Shown piece by piece: positions 1 through 5,253 of a stretch of DNA of 8,174 nucleotides. This DNA is from Ruminococcaceae bacterium UBA6855. Lineage in GTDB: Bacteria > Bacillota > Clostridia > Oscillospirales > Acutalibacteraceae. The position numbers and the translations under genes were made by a program. The number at the start of each line of letters is the position of its first letter. Position 1 is the first letter of the stretch. The notes under the pieces were generated by a model. The model saw only the letters and a list, made by a program, of their open reading frames with translations, was not told where the DNA came from and did not search any database. The DNA is taken from contig DKDF01000041.1 in NCBI GenBank assembly GCA_002451755.1, forward strand, positions 5,907 to 14,080. The letters are read 5' to 3'.

Positions 1-1
1 T

Positions 2-88
2 CCCGCCGTACTTGAAATCGCCGACAGCATCACTTTCTCCAACGACTCGGACGGGGTCGCGAGGTTTATAGAAGAAAATATACTTTAA
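2..88 (+). CDS. C-terminal end of a Cof-type HAD-superfamily phosphatase (5' partial)
   Basis: The reading frame is open from the left edge and ends with TAA at 86-88, leaving 28 residues (PAVLEIADSITFSNDSDGVA followed by RFIEENIL). The pattern 'A-D-x-[IV]-T-x-S-N-D-x-D-G-V-A' followed by an amphipathic helix and a short hydrophobic end is the typical C-terminus of Cof/YidA-type HAD hydrolases. These are cytoplasmic Mg2+-dependent sugar-phosphate or flavin-phosphate phosphatases. In that family the 'SN..DGVA' segment lies after motif IV, where the alpha/beta core closes. The catalytic DxD motif lies outside the window, so substrate and full length cannot be judged. It converges on ktrA and shares the hairpin at 113-142. 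Confidence 0.7.
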   Translation, partial: PAVLEIADSITFSNDSDGVARFIEENIL

Positions 89-112
89 CTGCGACAAATC
101 AATATAAAAAAC

Positions 113-142
113 TTACGGGCACCGGTTTCACAGTGCCCGTAG
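113..142 (-). terminator. Intrinsic terminator after ktrA (possibly bidirectional)
   Basis: A perfect 8-bp inverted repeat, ACGGGCAC (115-122) and GTGCCCGT (133-140), is extended by a T-A and a wobble pair, with a 10-nt loop. On the minus strand it starts 3 nt after the ktrA stop and is followed by a T-rich run (the complement of 104-112), which fits a Rho-independent terminator for the ktrBA operon. On the plus strand the tail (GCTTTATC) is weak, so termination of the HAD gene is less certain. Confidence 0.8.
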
Positions 143-144
143 CT

Positions 145-828
145 TTATCTCGTCTCATCCATCCATTCGGACAGGCGCGTCATGCTTTTTTCGCTGCCGA
201 CAGCGTAGAGAATATCGCCCTCACGGAACATATAATCGGGATGTACGTTGTCTGTCAAATTTCCGTTGTTTTCTATAGCGATTATGTTTACTCCGAACCT
301 TCCCCGCATATCGGCGGACATTATCGTCATTCCGACGATCTTATGCGGAACCTCAAGCTTGAGGAGATTCAGCTTTCGGCTCAGCTGAACAAAGTCCAGC
401 ATATTGGGAGTTTCCAGCTTGTGGGCGAGTCTGACTGCCATATCCCTCTCGGGATAAACGACCTCGGCTCCGAGTTTTTTGAGTATCTCTCCGTGCTCGG
501 CACTCGTCGCCTTTGATATGACGGTCGGCACACCGAGAGAGACAACGTTGAGAGTAGTCAAAATAGATGTGTCCATCTTCTCTCCGATACAGACCACGGC
601 TACATCGCAGTTTTGAATTCCGGTTTCCGAAAGAGTCTTTTTGTCGAAGCTGTTGACCACAAAAGCATTTTCCGTATATTCGCGCATCTCGCGCACCTTT
701 TCTTCATTTCCGTCAATCACGAGCGGCTCCGCGCCGGACTTTGCAAGCTCTATTGCCAAAGCAGAGCCGAATCGCCCGAGACCGATTATTCCGTAAGTGT
801 TCCTGTCGCTTTTGGATTTTTTAAACAT
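145..828 (-). CDS. ktrA: KtrA/TrkA-type RCK subunit of a K+ uptake system
   Basis: This 227-residue protein is the cytoplasmic gating subunit that forms an octameric ring under the KtrB membrane subunit and opens or closes it on ATP/ADP or NAD(H) binding. The N-terminal RCK (Rossmann) domain starts with YGIIGLGRFGSAL, giving GxGxxG at G16-G18-G21, and has the acidic end of strand 2 at D39 (VIDGNEEK). The RCK_C domain spans about residues 145-225. It includes the stretch around R175-N181-I186 (MRGRFGVNIIAI), which aligns by pattern with the region that binds c-di-AMP in staphylococcal KtrA. The length matches KtrA (about 220 residues), not the double-domain TrkA (about 450). A GGAGG ribosome site precedes the ATG, and the gene follows ktrB by 16 nt, so the two are co-transcribed. 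c-di-AMP control is inferred from family knowledge. Confidence 0.93.
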   Translation of the reverse strand: MFKKSKSDRNTYGIIGLGRFGSALAIELAKSGAEPLVIDGNEEKVREMREYTENAFVVNSFDKKTLSETGIQNCDVAVVCIGEKMDTSILTTLNVVSLGVPTVISKATSAEHGEILKKLGAEVVYPERDMAVRLAHKLETPNMLDFVQLSRKLNLLKLEVPHKIVGMTIMSADMRGRFGVNIIAIENNGNLTDNVHPDYMFREGDILYAVGSEKSMTRLSEWMDETR

Positions 829-844
829 CTTTTATCCTCCGTTC

Positions 845-2143
845 TTATCCGATGGCGATATTTCCGTCGGGATATCTTGTTCTCTCTCCGTTTGTGAAAT
901 ACCAGAGCGTCGCTATTGTCAGCGGTCCGAGGCGTCCTATATACATAATTATGATTGACAGCAGCTTGCTCGCAGTGCCGAGGCTCGCAGTTATTCCGGT
1001 AGAAAGTCCGACTGTACCGAATGCGCTCGTTACTTCGAACAGTGCGTCTCTTATGGGTATATCCGGCTCAAACGCGGTCATAAAGAATGTCCCGATCGCT
1101 ACCACTCCGATTCCCATAACGGTTATGGCTGACGCTTTGCGGAACACACCGCGCGGCACAGAATAGTGAAAAGCCTTTCCCGCCGTATTGGTCGCGGCGG
1201 TTTTTATTCCCTGAATAAGCGCAAACAAAGTGCTCGTCTTTATTCCGCCGCCGGTGGAGCCGGGCGACGCGCCGACAAACATAAGAAATATCATAACGAG
1301 CAGACCCGCGTTGGAAAACTCGCCGAGCGGATATGTTGAAAATCCCGCAGTCCTCGCGGTAACGCTGTTGAACAGAGCACCTATCCACGGCATATTCTCT
1401 GTAATTCTGAAAATCACCGCGCCGCCGACTATCAACACGATGCTCATTGTGAGCACGACTTTGGTGTGCATTGAAAATCTGCGCCAGCGAAAACGTTTTT
1501 CAACAATTTCGCGGATAACAAGAAATCCTATTCCGCCGAAAAATATCAAAAAGCAAGTCACGAGATTTAAAAAAACATCATCCTTGTAAGCTGTGAGACT
1601 CTGAAAATTTCCGAGGATATCAAATCCGGAATTGTTGAACGCGGCCACCGAATGAAAAAGGCTTATACCGAGAGCCTTCAGCGGCGGATAATCACGCACA
1701 AAAACAATGAAGCTCAGCGCAGCGCCGACAAGCTCAAATGCCGCCGTAGTCAAAAACACGCTCTTTATAAATTTTACTATTCCCTTGCCTGAGTCGAGAT
1801 TCATCGCATCGCGCAAAACACGCCGGCCTTTCAGATTTATCCTCTTTCCGACAGCCAGAATGACTCCCGCGCCCATCGATGTGACCCCGAGACCGCCTAT
1901 CTGGATAAGTGCGCCCAGAATAAACTGACCGAACGGCGTGAATGTATCTCCGGCATCAACGGCTATCAGCCCGGTCACGCAGACCGCGCTTGTCGAAGTG
2001 TACAGCGCGTCTATGTATTTTAAGTCTACGCCGTTTCGCACGCTGCACGGCAGCATCAGCAGACCCGAGCCTATAAATATCGCGGCTGCAAAACCGAGCG
2101 CAATTATTCTTGCAGACGACATTCTTTTTAACAGCTTTCTCAT
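845..2143 (-). CDS. ktrB: KtrB/TrkH-type K+ transporter membrane subunit
   Basis: This 432-residue integral membrane protein is the K+-conducting subunit of a Ktr system, which in relatives is a Na+-dependent K+ importer. It shows the fourfold M1-P-M2 architecture of the Trk/Ktr/HKT superfamily. The four selectivity-filter glycines are visible in SAVCVTGL (G58), AAFNNSGFDI (G173), VTARTAGFST (G267) and TSAFGTVGLSTG (G379). The gating intramembrane loop of the third repeat is seen as VGASPGSTGGGIKTST (about 290-305). The length is typical of KtrB rather than the longer TrkH (about 480). The ATG is preceded by GAGGTGA at good spacing. It is the first gene of the operon and lies 20 nt downstream of a riboswitch-controlled terminator, so its expression should depend on read-through there. 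The pairing with a single-RCK subunit downstream supports Ktr over Trk. Confidence 0.93.
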   Translation of the reverse strand: MRKLLKRMSSARIIALGFAAAIFIGSGLLMLPCSVRNGVDLKYIDALYTSTSAVCVTGLIAVDAGDTFTPFGQFILGALIQIGGLGVTSMGAGVILAVGKRINLKGRRVLRDAMNLDSGKGIVKFIKSVFLTTAAFELVGAALSFIVFVRDYPPLKALGISLFHSVAAFNNSGFDILGNFQSLTAYKDDVFLNLVTCFLIFFGGIGFLVIREIVEKRFRWRRFSMHTKVVLTMSIVLIVGGAVIFRITENMPWIGALFNSVTARTAGFSTYPLGEFSNAGLLVMIFLMFVGASPGSTGGGIKTSTLFALIQGIKTAATNTAGKAFHYSVPRGVFRKASAITVMGIGVVAIGTFFMTAFEPDIPIRDALFEVTSAFGTVGLSTGITASLGTASKLLSIIIMYIGRLGPLTIATLWYFTNGERTRYPDGNIAIG

Positions 2144-2162
2144 AATTCACCTCGTATCCCGC

Positions 2163-2200
2163 AAAAAAGACCTTCGGCAGAATCAGTCTGCCAAAGGTCT
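2163..2200 (-). terminator. Riboswitch expression platform: intrinsic terminator upstream of ktrB
   Basis: On the minus strand AGACCTTTGGCAG (2200-2188) pairs with CTGCCGAAGGTCT (2180-2168), giving 13 bp with one G-U wobble and a 7-nt loop, followed directly by a T run to 2163. The 5' arm contains CCTTTGG, the 3' half of aptamer stem P1, so aptamer closure and terminator formation are mutually exclusive. This predicts an ON switch: ligand stabilises P1, the terminator cannot form, and RNA polymerase reaches ktrB 20 nt further on. Confidence 0.9.
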
Positions 2201-2306
2201 TGCTTCATTCACGGCCAACGCCGCCAATGTCCGCTGCCAGCACAGCTCCTGTGCGGTTGGTGACAGGCGGATGGGTAACACCATAGCTACTCCCCATTGG
2301 TTGTGG
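2190..2306 (-). promoter_or_regulatory. yybP-ykoY (manganese) riboswitch aptamer in the ktrBA leader
   Basis: Read on the minus strand, the leader carries the hallmark blocks of yybP-ykoY RNAs in order: GGGGAGTAGC (2295-2286), CTGTCA (2266-2261) and AGCAAGACC (2204-2196). P1 forms from CCAATGG (2300-2294) with CCTTTGG (2197-2191), six pairs around one U-U mismatch. Internal elements are a short hairpin ATGG/CCAT (2284-2271), an outer stem CCGC/GCGG (2270-2267 with 2234-2231), and an inner GCACAG/CTGTGC hairpin (2254-2240) beyond the CTGTCA internal loop. A further possible small GC-rich hairpin lies at about 2225-2212. In characterised members two loops dock around Mn2+, including a conserved adenosine in the CTGTCA block (2261 here), and the RNA turns on Mn2+ exporters. 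No ydaO-type (c-di-AMP) motif, the usual riboswitch for ktr genes, was seen. Class identity rests on motif recall, not a covariance search. Confidence 0.87.
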
Positions 2307-2310
2307 CTTA

Positions 2311-2338
2311 ATTATATCTCTTTGCGGGCGAAAGTCAA
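2311..2338 (-). promoter_or_regulatory. Housekeeping-sigma promoter of the ktrBA operon
   Basis: On the minus strand TTGACT (2338-2333) and a perfect TATAAT (2316-2311) are separated by 16 nt. Transcription should begin near 2303-2305, just upstream of aptamer stem P1, so the whole riboswitch is in the leader. Confidence 0.87.
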
Positions 2339-2370
2339 TATATTTATGAAAAAATTATCCGACATTAAAA

Positions 2371-2403
2371 GCAGAAAAGGTCTGCCGAGTTGACCGGCAG
2401 ACC
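2371..2403 (-). terminator. Intrinsic terminator after the lipoprotein gene
   Basis: A perfect 9-bp stem, GGTCTGCCG (2379-2387) with CGGCAGACC (2395-2403), has a 7-nt loop and is followed on the minus strand by TTTTCTGCTTTT. It sits 21 nt after the stop at 2425 and ends transcription before the ktr promoter region. Confidence 0.88.
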
Positions 2404-2424
2404 CATGTCTTTATGAAATTCCTA

Positions 2425-3345
2425 TTAATAAACGAAAGTGTACTGCTGCTGCCATGTGCCGGTGAAGTCGGCGTCGATGGAGATGCCCTTCTTGAGCTTG
2501 CAGATAACATTCGCGGGCTCGCTGACGTTGATGCTCGCAAGAGTGCCGTCTGCATTGAGCACGAAAGTGAATGTGCCGCTCTGATAGTTGACCTTGGTGC
2601 TGACAGGCTCAAACGGTCCGAAGGAATCCTTCGTCAGCGAAAGAGTGTCGAAGCAGGAGCCGTGATACTTGGGAACATATGTAAGTCCCTCGCCGCTCTC
2701 GGTAACGAGAGTGATGCTGACCTTCCAGCCGCTGCCCTGCTTGACGCAGGAAGCCGCCTTGACGCCTGCGGGATCGACATTATAGGAAGCGCGCTTTGCC
2801 GCGGGCAGGAAGCTTGCAAGAGTCGTGCCGTCGGAAGCCTTGCCGCCGTTAAAGGTCTTGTTGTCGGTCTTGGGATAATCGTTGGGAAGCAGGGGCTCTG
2901 CGATGCCCGCGATAGCCGAACCGCCGCTGATGCTGTTGATCTTCGAGGTAGTTCCCTGGACTCTCTTGACAGAGACCTTGCCGGTGTAGCTCTTCATAGC
3001 CGAAGCGTACTTGTTGAAGAACGCAACGATCTCAGCCTTGCTGCCGTTGACGGGAGCCTTTATCTCCGCTGCGGGCTTGTTGCCCTGCTGGCCGCCCTGA
3101 GAACCGCCCTGCTGACCCTGAGTAGCCGCCTCGCTGCCGCCCTCGGAGGGTGCAACTGCCGTGCTGTCATCAGCGGTGCTCTCTGCCGCGTTGCTCTCCG
3201 CGTCGCCCGCCTGGGTGTCCTGAACGTCTGCGTTCGCGTCCTGCGAGCTCTCAGCCGTTGTGTCGTTCTTGTCGTCCTTGCCCTTACATGCCGCAAATGC
3301 AAATATCATTATCAGCGCGAGCAGGATAGCAATAATCCTCTTCAT
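2425..3345 (-). CDS. Secreted lipoprotein of unknown function with low-complexity linker
   Basis: This predicted 306-residue lipoprotein starts at the ATG at 3343-3345, which follows an AGGAG site (3352-3356). An upstream in-frame start at 3399 would begin at the promoter -10 and spoil the signal peptide, so it is rejected. Residues 1-20 are a classic type II signal, MKRIIAILLALIMIFAFAAC, with C20 as the lipidated residue. Residues 21-95 are a Ser/Ala/Asp/Glu/Gln/Gly-rich disordered spacer with no large hydrophobics, probably crossing the cell wall. Residues about 100-306 form a globular, beta-rich domain. It opens with an amphipathic helix (SKAEIVAFFNKYASAMKSY), contains three cysteines (C200, C231, C282), and ends in strands (FTFVLNADGTLASINV and a Tyr/Phe-rich end). 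I know similar 'KAEIVAFFN' openings from clostridial lipoproteins but cannot name a family or ligand. It is monocistronic, with its own promoter and terminator. Confidence 0.88.
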   Translation of the reverse strand: MKRIIAILLALIMIFAFAACKGKDDKNDTTAESSQDANADVQDTQAGDAESNAAESTADDSTAVAPSEGGSEAATQGQQGGSQGGQQGNKPAAEIKAPVNGSKAEIVAFFNKYASAMKSYTGKVSVKRVQGTTSKINSISGGSAIAGIAEPLLPNDYPKTDNKTFNGGKASDGTTLASFLPAAKRASYNVDPAGVKAASCVKQGSGWKVSITLVTESGEGLTYVPKYHGSCFDTLSLTKDSFGPFEPVSTKVNYQSGTFTFVLNADGTLASINVSEPANVICKLKKGISIDADFTGTWQQQYTFVY

Positions 3346-3398
3346 AGTTTGTCTCCTTTCATCTTTCGGCAGAGCATCCTCTGCCATGCTACAATTCA

Positions 3399-3427
3399 AG
3401 TTTACTTTATGTTTATTCGTTTGTCAA
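3399..3427 (-). promoter_or_regulatory. Promoter of the lipoprotein gene
   Basis: On the minus strand a perfect -35 TTGACA (3427-3422) is followed after 17 nt by TAAACT (3404-3399). The predicted start near 3392 gives a leader of about 47 nt ending in the AGGAG site before the ATG at 3345. Confidence 0.72.
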
Positions 3428-3517
3428 GAGAATAAACTTTATTTTATATTTCCATAATTCCCATAATTTTTTATCGATTTTTGTGCACTATATATTATAT
3501 TCGTTCTTTATACAATA

Positions 3518-3523
3518 TATAAT
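3518..3523 (+). promoter_or_regulatory. Possible -10 element for the small helical protein gene
   Basis: TATAAT lies 58 bp before the ATG at 3581, inside a very AT-rich stretch (about 3430-3530). The hexamer 17 bp upstream (TTATAT, 3495-3500) is a poor -35, so the exact promoter is uncertain. The AT-rich block lies between the divergent lipoprotein promoter and this gene, and I see no gene in it. Confidence 0.35.
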
Positions 3524-3580
3524 AATTCGCCGCATACCGGGCACACTATACAGCGAAAAAGAACAGAAAGGGTGCATAAA

Positions 3581-4012
3581 ATGAGCAAGGACACACTTGA
3601 GCTGCTGCGCGAATGCGACAGCGGAATAAAGATGGCGGTCGGCAGCATTGACGAAGTGAGCGGACACATAAAGGACGAGAATCTCAAAAACCTGCTTGAA
3701 AAGAGTAAAGAGGAGCACAGCCAGCTCGGCGGAACAATAAAAGAACAGCTGGCGTCGCTCGGCGACGACGGCAAAGACCCGGGGATAATGGCGAAGAGCA
3801 TGTCGTGGATAAAAACCAACGTCAAGCTCGGCATGAACGACTCGGACAGGACGGTTGCAGGGCTGATGACCGACGGGTGCGACATGGGCATAAAGAGCCT
3901 GACCCGCTACCTCAACGAATATAAAGGTGCGGACGGCTCTTCGCGCAGCACGGCGCGCCGCCTAATCGGCATAGAAGAGGATCTTCTCTGCGGGCTCAGA
4001 CCGTATCTGTAA
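3581..4012 (+). CDS. Small all-helical ferritin-like protein (DUF2383-like), function unknown
   Basis: This 143-residue protein uses the ATG at 3581, preceded by AGAAAGGG at good spacing; an in-frame GTG at 3572 falls within the ribosome-site region and is less likely. There is no signal peptide or membrane segment, so it should be cytoplasmic. The sequence reads as four amphipathic helices: about 3-28, 32-60 (KDENLKNLLEKSKEEHSQL), 68-115 and 122-140. An E-E-H cluster (E44, E45, H46) in helix 2 and E132/E133 in helix 4 recall the paired carboxylate/histidine ligands of ferritin-like bundles. The pattern fits the DUF2383-type ferritin-like fold, but the ligand set looks incomplete, so metal binding is not assured. 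It is a single gene with its own terminator. The family assignment is by pattern and moderate only. Confidence 0.85.
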   Translation: MSKDTLELLRECDSGIKMAVGSIDEVSGHIKDENLKNLLEKSKEEHSQLGGTIKEQLASLGDDGKDPGIMAKSMSWIKTNVKLGMNDSDRTVAGLMTDGCDMGIKSLTRYLNEYKGADGSSRSTARRLIGIEEDLLCGLRPYL

Positions 4013-4045
4013 TATATTTATTGCAAAACAGCGCATTATAATCCT

Positions 4046-4089
4046 GCCCACCGCGGCGCTTCGGACGAAGCTGCTGCGATGGGCTTTTT
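4046..4089 (+). terminator. Intrinsic terminator after the small helical protein gene
   Basis: The outer stem GCCCA (4046-4050) pairs with TGGGC (4080-4084). The inner arms CGGCGCTTC and GAAGCTGCTG pair with wobbles and small bulges around a GGAC loop. A T5 run (4085-4089) follows. It is on the plus strand, about 34 nt after the stop at 4012. Confidence 0.8.
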
Positions 4090-4122
4090 CGGCGTATCGC
4101 TGTTTAATATACATTGCAAATA

Positions 4123-4152
4123 CAAAAACGGCACTCCCGATTGAGAGTGCCG
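4123..4152 (-). terminator. Intrinsic terminator after the aldolase gene
   Basis: A perfect 8-bp stem, CGGCACTC (4129-4136) with GAGTGCCG (4145-4152), has an 8-nt loop and is followed on the minus strand by TTTTTG. It starts 13 nt past the stop at 4166. With the terminator at 4046-4089 it separates two convergent genes; nothing else is seen in 4013-4165. Confidence 0.87.
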
Positions 4153-4165
4153 CTATGTATTTTAA

Positions 4166-5068
4166 TTATTTGAGCATGCCGTGCTCTTTTGCGTATTCGT
4201 AATATGCCTCAATGCTGCGTCTTCTCGCCTCGTTGACGCTCGAACCGGTTCTGGTGACGGTCGTCATCGGGATGCCCTGTAGGCTGACGAGATACTTTGC
4301 GCTCGCGTTGAAGCCACTGTCGATAGCGTTGTCGAGCAGGATTATCTCGTTGAAAGTCTCTCTCGCCTTGGCTATGTCTTTTTCGACGAAGAACTCGTCA
4401 TACATCTTGCGGAACAGATTCGCGCCGCAGGAGGTCGGGGTTGCGCACACGCCGCGCGCGCCCGCCATATATGCGTCAAACAGCAGCGGGATGTTCGCCT
4501 GGAGCACTGCGGAATCGCCCTGAACGGCGATTTTGTCTTTTATTCCCGCCATGGTGCAGGTGGTGTCCTTTATTCCGTGAAATCTGCCGGTCTTGACCAG
4601 CTCGCCGTATGCCTTGCCGGACATATTGCACGGCTGCATTCCCGGGAACTCATAGAGAATTATCGGCAGAGTGGTATATCCCGCGAGCTCGCTGAGATAT
4701 TCAACAAGTCTCTCGTCGTTGTCGGCATAGCCCTTTGAGACGAAAACGAGTCCGTCAACTCCGGTCTGCTCCATGCGCTTGACCTCTTCGACCTGCATAT
4801 GCCATGTCGGCTCAAGGTTCGCCGTGGCGACGACCTCTGCGCTGCCGGAGTGTTTTGCGGCGATAGTCGCGCACTTGACTCTCTCCTCGGGGGTGAGCGC
4901 CGTCATCTCGGAGCTGCCGCAGACTGAGAACAGATGATGGGTTCCTCTCTCGACCTGCCACTCGACATACTGCGCGTAGACATCGTAATCTATAGACTTA
5001 TCCTCTTTGAACGGGGTGAGTAGGAGGGAATAAACTCCCCTGTAGCTCTCGGGCTTATCAGTAAACAT
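4166..5068 (-). CDS. DapA/NanA-superfamily class I aldolase or lyase, substrate unknown
   Basis: This 300-residue cytoplasmic TIM-barrel enzyme belongs to the dihydrodipicolinate synthase/N-acetylneuraminate lyase superfamily, whose members cleave or condense 2-keto acids through a Schiff base. The ATG at 5066-5068 is chosen because GGAAGGTGG sits 5 nt upstream; a GTG at 5077 lies inside that ribosome site. The Schiff-base lysine is K167 in FHGIKDTT, and the catalytic tyrosine is Y139 in ILYEFPG (the usual YNxP is YEFP). The carboxylate-binding GTTGE loop is replaced by GSSEM (51-55). The arginine that follows YNVP in true DapA and grips the second substrate is absent (GMQPC instead), which argues against lysine biosynthesis. 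A sugar-acid or acyl-sugar lyase is more likely. The gene is divergent from the propeller/helical-barrel gene across a 185-bp shared regulatory gap, suggesting a common pathway. It is monocistronic with its own terminator. Confidence 0.9.
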   Translation of the reverse strand: MFTDKPESYRGVYSLLLTPFKEDKSIDYDVYAQYVEWQVERGTHHLFSVCGSSEMTALTPEERVKCATIAAKHSGSAEVVATANLEPTWHMQVEEVKRMEQTGVDGLVFVSKGYADNDERLVEYLSELAGYTTLPIILYEFPGMQPCNMSGKAYGELVKTGRFHGIKDTTCTMAGIKDKIAVQGDSAVLQANIPLLFDAYMAGARGVCATPTSCGANLFRKMYDEFFVEKDIAKARETFNEIILLDNAIDSGFNASAKYLVSLQGIPMTTVTRTGSSVNEARRRSIEAYYEYAKEHGMLK

Positions 5069-5107
5069 TGTTTCCACCTTCCGAATATTGTTTTTTCCAA
5101 CGCTGAT

Positions 5108-5136
5108 ATCTTACTCCACAATGCACAAAAATGCAA
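5108..5136 (-). promoter_or_regulatory. Probable promoter of the aldolase gene
   Basis: On the minus strand TTGCAT (5136-5131) and TAAGAT (5113-5108) are 17 nt apart. The predicted start is near 5100, about 32 nt ahead of the ATG at 5068. The -35 coincides with one arm of the inverted repeat at 5129-5161. Confidence 0.55.
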
Positions 5137-5161
5137 TAGAAAAAGGCCAATTGTTGCATTT
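5129..5161. promoter_or_regulatory. Candidate operator: 8-bp inverted repeat between divergent promoters
   Basis: AAATGCAA (5129-5136) and TTGCATTT (5154-5161) form a perfect inverted repeat around a 17-bp spacer. One arm overlaps the aldolase -35 and the other ends 5 bp before the -35 of the divergent gene. A related ATGCAC lies at 5121-5126. This placement suits a dimeric regulator controlling both genes. No regulator gene is present in the window, so the site is an inference. Confidence 0.4.
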
Positions 5162-5165
5162 GCTC

Positions 5166-5193
5166 TTGAAAAAACTACGGATTTCGATATAAT
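5166..5193 (+). promoter_or_regulatory. Promoter of the propeller/helical-barrel gene
   Basis: TTGAAA (5166-5171) and a perfect TATAAT (5188-5193) are separated by 16 nt on the plus strand. The predicted start near 5200 leaves a leader of about 54 nt before the ATG at 5254. Confidence 0.75.
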
Positions 5194-5209
5194 TATTATT
5201 GATATTTAT

Positions 5210-5236
5210 GCCGCGCGATGCGGCTTCGATTTTTTT
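5210..5236 (+). promoter_or_regulatory. Terminator-like hairpin in the leader of the propeller/helical-barrel gene
   Basis: GCCGC (5210-5214) pairs with GCGGC (5220-5224) around a GCGAT loop, and a T7 tract follows after TTCGA. The hairpin lies entirely in the leader, between the predicted transcription start and the AAGGAG site at 5241. The stem is only 5 bp and there is a gap before the T tract, so it would be a weak terminator, pause site or 5' stabilising hairpin. Confidence 0.4.
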
Positions 5237-5253
5237 ACAAAAGGAGCAGATAA

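Noticed and set aside
133..516. 127-codon plus-strand frame over ktrA
   Set aside because: It overlaps the well-supported ktrA on the opposite strand and begins inside the terminator hairpin.
2160..2310. c-di-AMP (ydaO/yuaA) riboswitch, the usual class before ktr genes
   Set aside because: I looked for the ydaO core blocks and did not find them. The GGGGAGTAGC, CTGTCA and AGCAAGACC set matches yybP-ykoY instead.
2163..2403. Repeated GGTCTGCC-like hairpins at 2168-2200 and 2379-2403 as a dispersed repeat family
   Set aside because: Each is a T-tailed minus-strand terminator with its own gene. The resemblance is limited to the short AGACC/GGCAG core, and the loops differ.
3345..3399. Upstream start at 3399 for the lipoprotein
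   Set aside because: It would put 18 polar residues before the signal peptide, and its codon overlaps the predicted -10 element. The ATG at 3345 has an AGGAG site.
2413..3435. 340-codon plus-strand frame, Leu/Ala/Cys-rich
   Set aside because: It is fully antisense to the lipoprotein, which has a signal peptide, ribosome site, promoter and terminator. The plus frame has no ribosome site or recognisable domain and is a compositional shadow.
3430..3530. AT-rich block as a replication origin or phage attachment site
   Set aside because: No DnaA-box cluster, integrase gene or tRNA is nearby. It is best read as divergent promoter DNA.
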